Of a stretch of 23,480 nucleotides of DNA, positions 1 to 7,300 are shown piece after piece. Location of the stretch: the NCBI GenBank assembly GCA_900547765.1, contig URIA01000036.1, positions 1-23,480 on the forward strand, read 5' to 3'. The stretch comes from an uncultured Collinsella sp. Lineage in GTDB: Bacteria; Actinomycetota; Coriobacteriia; Coriobacteriales; Coriobacteriaceae. The position numbers were made by a program, and so were the translations under genes. The stretch's first letter is position 1. Each line of letters begins with the position of its first letter. The notes below the pieces were generated by a model that saw only the letters and a program-made list of their open reading frames with translations, was not told the DNA's origin and did not search any database.

Positions 1-56
1 GTACGCGACCGACGATTGAACGTCAGATTGCCGCTTAGGGGCGTTTGCAGCGTCGG

Positions 57-602
57 CTACGACAGATCGTCCTCGTAGGGCATCAGGTCTGCCAGATAGC
101 CCTTCTCCTTGAGTATGGCCTCGATCTCGTCGAGGGTCTGCTCGTCTTCCGCGGCGATGCGATGGAAGTGGTAGCCGCTGGTCACCGTCAGCAGCGGGAA
201 GCTCTTGCCGCTGGCGATGCCCTCTAGGTAGCGCTCGACATCGCGGCGGTTGCGGATGTCCAGGTCGGCCGTGATCTTACCGTACACGCGGTGATTGACG
301 ATCACGTTGAGCACGGCGCCACCGGCGTCGACGATACTCGTGAGCTCATCGCCTGCCTGCTCCACGCTGTGGCGAACCTTGACCAAGCGCGTGGGCACGG
401 CGGGGCTGCTGGGGGCCTCCTGCAGCACATAGCCACGGTTGGTTGCCACGACATCGTGCCCATCGGCGCGCAACAGGGCAATATCCTGAACCACGACCTG
501 GCGGCTCACGCCAACCTCGCGGGCAAGTGCGCTGCCCGAAACGGGCTCCCTGGCTCCCTCGAGCACGCCCATGATGGCACGACGGCGCTCGCGGGCGTTC
601 AT
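57..602 (-). CDS. niaR: NiaR-type niacin-responsive transcriptional repressor (HTH_11 + 3H domain)
   Basis: This 181-residue protein is a DNA-binding repressor of NAD biosynthesis and niacin uptake genes. Residues about 5-60 form a winged helix of the HTH_11 type (SALAREVGVSRQVVVQDIALLR). Residues about 70-178 form the 3H domain, named for its conserved histidines. H78, E86, H145 and H147 sit where the metal-binding His/Glu/His/His set of characterised NiaR proteins lies. H104 lies in the VNHRVYG motif. In the family, niacin is the co-repressor. The ATG overlaps the nadC stop by one base (TAATG), so translation is probably coupled. As last gene of the NAD operon it would control its own expression through the inverted repeat at 3966-4009. 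The length is normal for the family. Function is clear from family resemblance; the ligand is inferred. Confidence 0.92.
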   Translation of the reverse strand: MNARERRRAIMGVLEGAREPVSGSALAREVGVSRQVVVQDIALLRADGHDVVATNRGYVLQEAPSSPAVPTRLVKVRHSVEQAGDELTSIVDAGGAVLNVIVNHRVYGKITADLDIRNRRDVERYLEGIASGKSFPLLTVTSGYHFHRIAAEDEQTLDEIEAILKEKGYLADLMPYEDDLS

Positions 603-1462
603 TATTTACCGTCCAGCAGACGCAGGTGCTTAAGCGAGAGGTCGAGGATCGGGGCGGAGTGTGTCAGCGCGCCCGAGCTAATAAAGTCGACGCCCAGATC
701 GGCCAGGGCGCGAATATTGCTGGCGTCCACATTGCCCGAGCACTCGGTCTTGGCGCGGCCGGCGATAAGCTCAATCGCGGCAGCCATGTCATCGTGGGTC
801 ATGTTGTCGAACATGATGATGTCGGCACCGGCCTCCACGGCCTCGCGTACCATGTCCAGGTTCTCGCACTCAATCTCAACCGTCGTGGTAAACGATGCGT
901 GGGCGCGTGCCATCTCAATCGCACGCGTCACACCACCGGCGGCGTCGATATGGTTGTCCTTGAGCATGACGGCTGTCGACAGGTTGTAGCGATGGTTGCT
1001 GCCGCCGCCGATCTCAACCGCCGCCTTCTCGAAAACGCGCATGCCCGGCGTGGTCTTGCGTGTGTCGACAAGCACGGTCTTGGTACCCTCGAGCGCCGCT
1101 GCCATTCTGTGCGTATAGGTAGCGATACCGCTCATGCGCTGCAGGTAGTTGAGCGCCACGCGCTCGCCCGAAAGCAGCACGCGCGCATCGCCGCGCACCT
1201 GGCCCACGTGGTCGCCGGCGTGCACCTCGTCACCGTCGGCAACATCAAACAGCACCGAGCTCTGCGAATCCAGCAGCTCAAAGGTGCGGGCGAACACATC
1301 CAAGCCCGCGATGATGCCATCGGCCTTGGCGATGAGCTCCACCGTGGCGGGGCGCGCCGTGGGGCACACGCTCGCCGTGCTCACGTCCTCAAACGTAATG
1401 TCCTCGCGTAGAGCCTGCAGAATCAGATCATCGACGACGAGCTTCATGGTAATGGGATTCAT
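602..1462 (-). CDS. nadC: Nicotinate-nucleotide pyrophosphorylase (quinolinate phosphoribosyltransferase)
   Basis: This 286-residue cytoplasmic enzyme converts quinolinate and PRPP to nicotinate mononucleotide, CO2 and pyrophosphate, the third step of de novo NAD synthesis. The N-terminal sandwich domain (about 1-115) ends with ERVALNYLQRMSGIAT (100-115). The barrel carries the substrate-binding TRKTTPG motif (134-140) and the KDNHI motif (168-172), followed by the FDNM strand and a late SGALTHSAP segment. The length matches bacterial NadC. A strong GGAGGAG ribosome site lies inside the last codons of nadB, and the ATG starts 3 bases after the nadB stop. A second in-frame ATG lies at codon 6, but the first has the better spacing. 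It is the third gene of the nadA-nadB-nadC-niaR operon. Confidence 0.96.
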   Translation of the reverse strand: MNPITMKLVVDDLILQALREDITFEDVSTASVCPTARPATVELIAKADGIIAGLDVFARTFELLDSQSSVLFDVADGDEVHAGDHVGQVRGDARVLLSGERVALNYLQRMSGIATYTHRMAAALEGTKTVLVDTRKTTPGMRVFEKAAVEIGGGSNHRYNLSTAVMLKDNHIDAAGGVTRAIEMARAHASFTTTVEIECENLDMVREAVEAGADIIMFDNMTHDDMAAAIELIAGRAKTECSGNVDASNIRALADLGVDFISSGALTHSAPILDLSLKHLRLLDGK

Positions 1463-1465
1463 GGT

Positions 1466-2842
1466 CTACTCCTCCACGGCCTGCGTGCCGGCGGCACGGG
1501 CCAAATCATCGATCGCCAGGGAGTCGGCGCTCAGGGCGCGATGACGCCCGTCGAGCGCGGGCTCGCCCGCCTGCTCCACGGCGAGCGACTCGCCGGTGCG
1601 CATGTACCACGCGGCGCGACGACCCCAGACCAGCGCCTCGAGCAGGCTGTTTGATGCAAGGCGATTCTTGCCGTGAACGCCGTTGCAGGCCGTCTCACCG
1701 GCTGCGTAGAGCTCGGGCATCGAGGTGCGGCCGTCCTTGTCGACCCACACGCCGCCCATAAAGTAGTGCTGCGTAGGCGTAACGGGGATGGGCTCGTCCA
1801 AGATGTCGCGGCCGTCCTCCAAGCAGCGTGCGCGAATGTTGGCAAAGTGCCCGGTCACTACATCGCGCTCGACGGGGGCAAAGCTCAGCCACTCGTGCTC
1901 AGTACCGTCCTGCTTCATCTGCTCGCGAATAGCGGCGGCGACCACATCGCGCGGCTGAAGCTCGTCGGTAAAGCGCTCACCGGCGGCATTGAGCAGAATC
2001 GCGCCCTCGCCGCGGCAGCTCTCGCTGATCAGGAACGTGCGACCCGGCTGCGGCGAGAACAGACCCGTGGGATGGATCTGCACGTAGTCCAGGTGCTCCA
2101 TCTTAATGCCATGCTCCTGAGCGATGTAGCAGGCGTCGCCCGTGAGCTGCGGGTAGTTGGTCGAGTGGTCGTACACGCCGCCAATGCCACCCGTCGCCCA
2201 CAGCGTGTGGCGGGCATGGATCTTAAACGGCTCGCCGGCATGCGCGCCCTCAGCGGCATTTACCAGCTCGTCGGCGGGACGAACCGAGTTGTCCTCGTCC
2301 ACGGAAACGGCGACGACACCGGCACACACCGTGTCGCCGTCACGCTCGCCCGTCAGGATGTCGGTCATGGCCACGTGCTCCAAAATCTGCACGTTGTCCA
2401 GCTTGCGGACAGCCTGAAGCAGCTTAGTCGTGATCTCCTTGCCGGTGATATCGGCATGGAAGGCAATGCGCGGACGGCTGTGTGCACCCTCGCGGGTAAA
2501 GTCGAGGCTGCCGTCGGCCTTGCGCTCAAAATCCACGCCCATCGCTAGCAGGTCGTTGATGACCGAGCGGCTCGAGCGGATCATGATGTCGACGCTCTCG
2601 CGGCGGTTCTCGTAATGGCCGGCGTGCATGGTGTCCTCAAAGAAGGCATCGTAGTCCGAGCCTTCGGGCAGCACGCAGATGCCGCCCTGCGCGAGCATCG
2701 AATCGCACTCGTCGACAGCGCCCTTGGAGAGCATGATCACGCGCGTGCTCGTCGGCAGGTTGAGAGCTGCGTACAGGCCCGCCACGCCGCAGCCGGCAAT
2801 AACGACGTCGCACTCCATGTCGGGGTATTGTTTGGTTTCCAC
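1466..2842 (-). CDS. nadB: L-aspartate oxidase, short form
   Basis: This flavoenzyme oxidises L-aspartate to iminoaspartate, which NadA uses directly. The start is the GTG at 2842, preceded by GGGAGAGG six bases upstream; the frame stays open further upstream but that part lies over nadA. The product has 458 residues. The FAD-binding GCGVAG loop is at 17-22. The substrate-site segments EGAHSRPRIAFHADITG, QIHPTGLF, ESCRGEGA, TPTQHYFMGG and the FAD-binding GKNRLASNSLLEALVWG are all present. Many NadB proteins have 530-540 residues, ending in a helical domain. Here only about 40 residues follow the last FAD motif, so that domain is missing or much reduced. All catalytic-core motifs remain, so it is probably active. 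It lies 56 bases after nadA and 3 bases before nadC. Confidence 0.94.
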   Translation of the reverse strand: METKQYPDMECDVVIAGCGVAGLYAALNLPTSTRVIMLSKGAVDECDSMLAQGGICVLPEGSDYDAFFEDTMHAGHYENRRESVDIMIRSSRSVINDLLAMGVDFERKADGSLDFTREGAHSRPRIAFHADITGKEITTKLLQAVRKLDNVQILEHVAMTDILTGERDGDTVCAGVVAVSVDEDNSVRPADELVNAAEGAHAGEPFKIHARHTLWATGGIGGVYDHSTNYPQLTGDACYIAQEHGIKMEHLDYVQIHPTGLFSPQPGRTFLISESCRGEGAILLNAAGERFTDELQPRDVVAAAIREQMKQDGTEHEWLSFAPVERDVVTGHFANIRARCLEDGRDILDEPIPVTPTQHYFMGGVWVDKDGRTSMPELYAAGETACNGVHGKNRLASNSLLEALVWGRRAAWYMRTGESLAVEQAGEPALDGRHRALSADSLAIDDLARAAGTQAVEE

Positions 2843-2871
2843 AGGAATCCTCTCCCTTGTAATGTGGCATA

Positions 2872-2884
2872 AGGGACCGTCCCT
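2872..2884. repeat. 13-bp palindrome in the nadA-nadB gap
   Basis: The sequence AGGGACCGTCCCT has 6-bp arms around a single central base. It lies in the 56-base gap between nadA and nadB. With a one-base loop it is too tight for an RNA hairpin terminator. It is followed by ATGCAACA, and both sequence elements recur in related form at 22441-22500, so it may belong to a dispersed genomic repeat or be a protein-binding site. No function can be assigned. Confidence 0.45.
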
Positions 2885-2898
2885 CATGCAACATTGTT

Positions 2899-3924
2899 CT
2901 AGCGTGCTGCGTACTCGAGCATACGGTCGAGCGTGAGCTTGGCCTGGTCTGCTGCCTCGTCCGAGACGCCGATCTGCACCTCGCCCTCGCCCGTCTCCAG
3001 GCAGCGCACGAGCTTTTCGAGCGTGATGAGGTCCATGTTGACGCAGGTGGGCTGCACCGCGGGGAAATAGAACTTCTTGCCGGTGCCCTGGCAGCGGCGC
3101 TCGAGCTCGTAGAGCACGCCGCGGACCGTCACGATGATGAACTCGCTCGCGTCCGACTCCTCGGCATACTTGATGATGCCGGCGGTGGAGCCGATGTAGT
3201 CGGCCTCGGCCAGAACGTCGGCCTTGCACTCGGGGTGCGCCAGCACGAGCGCGTCGGGGTGGGCCTCCGTCGCGTCGACGATCTGCTCGACGGTGATGAT
3301 GTGATGGCGCGGGCAGTAGCCGTTGTTGAGGATGACGTGCTTTTGCGGCACCTGCTCGGCTACGAAGCGGCCCAGGTTTTGGTCGGGAATGAACAGGATA
3401 TGCTGCTGCGGCAGCTCGGACACAATCTTGACGGCGTTGGAGCTGGTGACGCACACGTCACTCCAGCTCTTGATCTCGACCGTCGAGTTGACGTAGCAGA
3501 CCACGGCAAGGTCGTCACCGTACTCGGCGCGGGCGGCGTCGACCGTCTCGCGCTTGACCATGTGAGCCATGGGGCAGTCCGCGCCCGGCTCGGGCAGCAG
3601 CACGGTCTTAGTGGGATTGAGCAGTTTGGCGCTCTCGCCCATAAACTCCACGCCGCACAGCACGATGGTCTGCTGCGGCAGGCTTTTAGCGAGCTTAGCC
3701 AGGTAGAAGCTGTCGCCGACGTAATCGGCAACGGCTTGGACCTCGGGCGCCACGTAATAGTGCGCCAGAATCACCGCGTCGCGTTGGATTTTTAGTTGCT
3801 GAATGGCCTCGACGAGCTCTGCGGGCACCAGCGCCGCGCGCTCCGTTGCCGTCGTTGCCGATGCCAGGCCGGCCGCAATATCGCGTGCAAGCTCCGATGC
3901 ATCCATGTTCGCGCTCTGTGCCAT
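2899..3924 (-). CDS. nadA: Quinolinate synthase A
   Basis: This [4Fe-4S] enzyme condenses iminoaspartate with dihydroxyacetone phosphate to quinolinate. From the ATG at 3924 it has 341 residues, a usual length. The N-terminal HYYVAPEVQ motif and DSFYLAKLA match the family. The three cluster-ligand cysteines are recognisable near residues 90 (CGVEFMGESAKLL), 204 (NNGYCPRHH) and 294 (PTCVNMDLITLEKL). A TTG codon lies directly upstream at 3927, but GAGAGGGG is spaced five bases from the ATG, which makes the ATG the better start. It is the first gene of the NAD operon, with a promoter and inverted-repeat operator 36-90 bases upstream. The three following genes have no visible promoter of their own. 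Confidence 0.95.
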   Translation of the reverse strand: MAQSANMDASELARDIAAGLASATTATERAALVPAELVEAIQQLKIQRDAVILAHYYVAPEVQAVADYVGDSFYLAKLAKSLPQQTIVLCGVEFMGESAKLLNPTKTVLLPEPGADCPMAHMVKRETVDAARAEYGDDLAVVCYVNSTVEIKSWSDVCVTSSNAVKIVSELPQQHILFIPDQNLGRFVAEQVPQKHVILNNGYCPRHHIITVEQIVDATEAHPDALVLAHPECKADVLAEADYIGSTAGIIKYAEESDASEFIIVTVRGVLYELERRCQGTGKKFYFPAVQPTCVNMDLITLEKLVRCLETGEGEVQIGVSDEAADQAKLTLDRMLEYAAR

Positions 3925-3959
3925 CAAGGCCCCTCTCTTTTGGCGAATCTTGGGGCTTT

Positions 3960-3988
3960 AGTATGACACCTAGGTTTACAGCTGACAA
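3960..3988 (-). promoter_or_regulatory. Sigma-A-type promoter of the nadABC-niaR operon
   Basis: Read on the minus strand, a -35 TTGTCA (3983-3988, 5 of 6 consensus bases) is separated by exactly 17 bases from a -10 CATACT (3960-3965, 4 of 6). Transcription would start near 3953, about 29 bases before the nadA ATG. The -35 and the whole spacer lie within the inverted repeat at 3966-4009, so a protein bound there would block RNA polymerase. Seen in the sequence; activity is inferred. Confidence 0.75.
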
Positions 3989-4009
3989 GACAGCTGTAAA
4001 CCTAGGTGT
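3966..4009. promoter_or_regulatory. Perfect 19-bp inverted repeat, candidate NiaR operator
   Basis: The arm ACACCTAGGTTTACAGCTG (3966-3984) and its exact reverse complement (3991-4009) flank a 6-base spacer. Each arm contains two smaller palindromes, ACCTAGGT and CAGCTG, so the site offers nested symmetric targets for a dimer or tetramer. It covers the -35 and spacer of the nadA promoter. The operon encodes NiaR, and NiaR proteins are known to repress nad operons through palindromic sites. No U-run follows on either strand, so a terminator is unlikely. The assignment to NiaR is inferred from position and operon content. Confidence 0.7.
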
Positions 4010-4028
4010 AAAGTTGAAATAAAGATTC

Positions 4029-4097
4029 AATCATGCGGCAGGTCCATTTTCGAACTGGCAAGCTGAGGATAGTCGAAAATGGACCTGCCGCATGATT
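4029..4097. repeat. Perfect 25-bp inverted repeat with 19-base spacer
   Basis: Arms 4029-4053 and 4073-4097 are exact reverse complements; the inner ends read TTTTCGA and TCGAAAA. The spacer is 4054-4072. No T-run follows on either strand, so it does not look like an intrinsic terminator. It lies between the nadA promoter and the MITE-like element and encodes nothing convincing. It may be a palindromic mobile repeat of the REP type. A transcript through it would fold into a very stable stem on either strand. Confidence 0.65.
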
Positions 4098-4130
4098 CGA
4101 GCAGCCGTTTTGCCTTGGACCAAGGGGCAG

Positions 4131-4336
4131 TGGTCAAAAAGGCCAAATATGAGTACTGTCACTAAATTAGTAGCAGCGATTTTCCAGTCCAGAGCAGCAA
4201 AATCGCCTTGTTTGGAGCCCGATCGCGACTCTGAAGGACGAAAATCGATGTACTTTTGGCCGCTGACACCGATTTTTGAGGCCATTTGGCTGCCACCAAA
4301 CTGGTAGCAGTACTCATATTTGGCCTTTTTTGACCA
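4131..4336. mobile_element. MITE-like element of about 206 bp with near-perfect terminal inverted repeats
   Basis: The left end (4131-4157) and right end (4309-4336) are inverted copies of about 27 bases, differing only by one A in the run of the TGGTCAAAAA-type terminus. Beyond them the symmetry continues, more diverged, for about 23 further bases on each side (CAGTACT and GCTGC/GCAGC blocks). Inside is another pair, GCGATTTT/AAAATCGC (4176-4183 and 4199-4206). No transposase is encoded and no target duplication is evident. It overlaps the 3' end of the giant surface-protein gene and supplies its last 58 codons and stop. Called from structure only; the family is not identified. Confidence 0.55.
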
Positions 4337-7300
4337 CCGGGTTTCCGGCAGACCCCAAAAGCGGGTCCGGATCGCTCGATCCGGGCCCGCTGGGGACTGG
4401 CGCGCGACTGCGCGCGGCGCTTCATGGTCCACGCCAGCAGCAGGGCTGCCACACCGGCAGCGAATACGGCACCAGCCATGGCGTACTCGCTGTCGCCGGA
4501 CTCAGGCAACGCCTCCTTGCCATCCTTCTTCTTAGGCTTGGAAGTCGTAGTCGTGGTCGTAGTAGTCGTGGTGGTCTGACCAGGAGCGGGCTTGGCAGCC
4601 TCGGCAACGGTAAAGGTCGTCTCGGCCGTGCCCGTAGTCGAAACCACGCTCAGCCTGTGCTCGCCCACGCCGAGCGTCTTCAGGAAGCTCGTCTTGAGCG
4701 TCACGATGGTTGAGCCCTCGGTGAGCACGTAGTTCTCGGCCGCGACCTCCTTATCGTCAACCAGCACCTTCTGGAAGTACTTGATCGGCGCGTTCGAGCG
4801 GAAGCTCAGGTCCTTGGCGGCGTCGACCGTAATCGTCTGGCCTGCGCCCTCGATGATTGAAGGCGCCAGGATCGCGATGTCCTCGGTCTTGCCCTTCTCG
4901 CCGCAGACGGTGCACTCCTGATGCCTCTCGCCCTTGGCCTCGGTGGTCGCCGGCTTGTCGACGACCCACTCAAAGGTGTGCTCAGCCTTGTCGAGGACCT
5001 CACCACAACGGCAGATATGCCAGTGGTTCTTGGCGTCGTGCGCCCAGCCGGAGCCGTCGGGCTCGTGCCTGAGCACGCCCTCGACCGTCACGTTCACATC
5101 GCCCTCGATATCCTTGAGCTCATAGGTGCCGTCGTCAGAGAGCTTAACAGGCTTGCCGTTGACGTTGACGGCGTAGTCCTTACCCGTAAAGTACGCGCTG
5201 TCAATGCCGATAGCGAGCTTTGCGGAGCCGTGCCAGTCGAGCTCGGTTGCCGTCGAGGTGAGTGTGTATCCCACCTGGTTGTCCGGCAGCGTCACGACGA
5301 GCTTGCGGCCCGCCTTCACGGTAACCTCGGTAACGGCAGAGGCGTCGTAGTTGGTCTTGGCCTGGATGCGCACCTCGTACATGCCGGCGGCGAGGTCTTT
5401 GAGCTCGGTCACGCCCTCGCCCACGGCCTGGTACTCGGCGGCGCCCTGAGCGCGCCACTCCATGGTGCCGTCGACGCCCGTTATCTTGCCATCCTTCTTG
5501 CCGCTCACGGTCTCCGCCTCGGCCTGGACCACCGGCGCGTCCTGCGCGGCATTCTTGATGGAGAACTCGCACGTCAGACCCTCGACAGGCAGCGTGTAGT
5601 TGCCCGCAGCCTTGCCCGTCAGCTCGGCGAGGGTCGCCGTATAGGCGCCGACCTCGGTCTGGGAACCATCGACGAACGCGCCGAGGTCATCATCGCCGAT
5701 GACGTTGCCAAGCGTCGCCTCGGGGCAGTGCTCCTTGCCGTCGTAGACAAACTCGCTGGTACCCCACGTCACGGTGAGCAGGCGCTGGTTGATGGTAAAC
5801 ATGCCATCGACGAACGAGATGTTGTAGTTGGGGTTGGCGTCCTTGGCCTGCGTCGGGTGTAGAGCATAGCCGCCGTCGCGCACGCTGTCGTCATCTTCGC
5901 GCTCGATCTCAATACCCTGAAGGCTCTCGCCTTCGACAAGCTCGCCGGATGTGATCGCCCACGTAAACACGGGGTCGGCTTCGCCGTACGTCTTGGAGGA
6001 GTCGTCGGCCGCAACCGTAATCGTGCGCGGCTTGACCTCGAGCGTCACCTGGCCCTCGACCGTCGCACCGCCAATCATCACCTTATAGGCAACATCCAGC
6101 GTGCCGGCGTCCTTGATCTCGGGGACAGCGGCAGACCAGGTCTTGCCGTCGTCGGTGCTGTATTCGGCCGTCGCACCCTCGGGCAGCGCCGAAGCATTGA
6201 CCGTGTGGTACGCGCCGTCGTACTCGCCGGAGTAGCCGGAAATGGCAGCAGCCGGAATATCCTCAGGGGCAAGAGCGTACCCGCAGACGACGCACTGACG
6301 GTGACCGGAGCCCTTCTCGGACGCCGTGGGAGGCGTGTCAACAACCCACTCAAAGGCGTGCGCAGCCTCGTCGATCTTCTCGCCGCAGGTGCACTCGTGC
6401 CAGTGCGTATTGTCGTCGGAGAGCCACGTGCCGTTCACAGCCTCGTGCTTGCGCACGCCCTCGACCGTTGCCCTCACGTCGCCCTCGACGTCCTGGACGG
6501 TGAACTCGCCGCGTTCGTTGGGCGTCACGGCGCCTCCGTTGACCTTGACGACATAGGTGAGGGAGTCGGCAAAGTAGCCATCCTCGATGCTGATAGTGAG
6601 GGTGGCAGAGCCATGCCAGTCGAGCTCGGTCGCGTCAGCCGTGAGCTTGTAGCCGACCTGCTCGGCGGGCAGCGCCACAGCGAGCTTGCGGCCCGTGGCA
6701 ACCGTAACCTTGGTCGCGGCGGAGGCTTCGTGGTCGTCATCAGCGCGGTAGCGCACTTCGTACGTGTCCGCGGCAAGACCGCTGAGCTCGGTCGCGCCTT
6801 CGGGCACAGCCTGATACTCGCCCGAGTCCTTGGCGCGCCACTCCATAGCGACGTCGACATCCGTGATCTTGCCATCAGCCTTGGCACTGACGGTCTCGGC
6901 CACACCCTGGACCACCGGTGCGCCCTTGGGAGCCTTCTTGATGGAGAACTTGCACGTCAGGCCCGTTGCTGGCAGCTTGTAGTTGCCCTTGTCGACGCCC
7001 ATCAGCTCGGTGATCTCCGCCGTGTAGGCGCCGGCCTTGACCGCAGCACCGTCGACATACGCGGAGACGTCGTCATCGCCCATGACGTTGCCGAGGTCCG
7101 CCATGGGGCAGTGCTCCTCGCCGTCGTAGGTGAACTCAACGGTGGCGTCCCACTCCACGGTGAGCTCGCGCTTGGTGATGATGAACTTGCCATCAACGAA
7201 CGTAATCTCGTAGTTGGGGTTAGCGCCCTCGGACTGCGATGCCGTCACGGCGTAGCCGCCCTTGCGCACGGCCTCGCCGGCCTCACGGGAGACGGTGATG

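Noticed and set aside
626..1411. Plus-strand open frame of 261 codons
   Set aside because: Antisense to nadC, whose motifs are unmistakable; no start signal.
2843..3454. Upstream 204-codon extension of the nadB frame
   Set aside because: It overlaps nadA in another frame, has arginine-rich low-information sequence, and the GTG at 2842 has a good ribosome site.
4029..4097. 25-bp inverted repeat as an intrinsic terminator for the giant gene
   Set aside because: No U-run on either strand, and a better terminator lies at 4356-4391.
4031..4432. 133-codon minus-strand frame across the MITE-like element
   Set aside because: It reads through both palindromic elements and the terminator hairpin in a different frame from the surface protein; no ribosome site. 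It could be annotated automatically, but I see no support for it.
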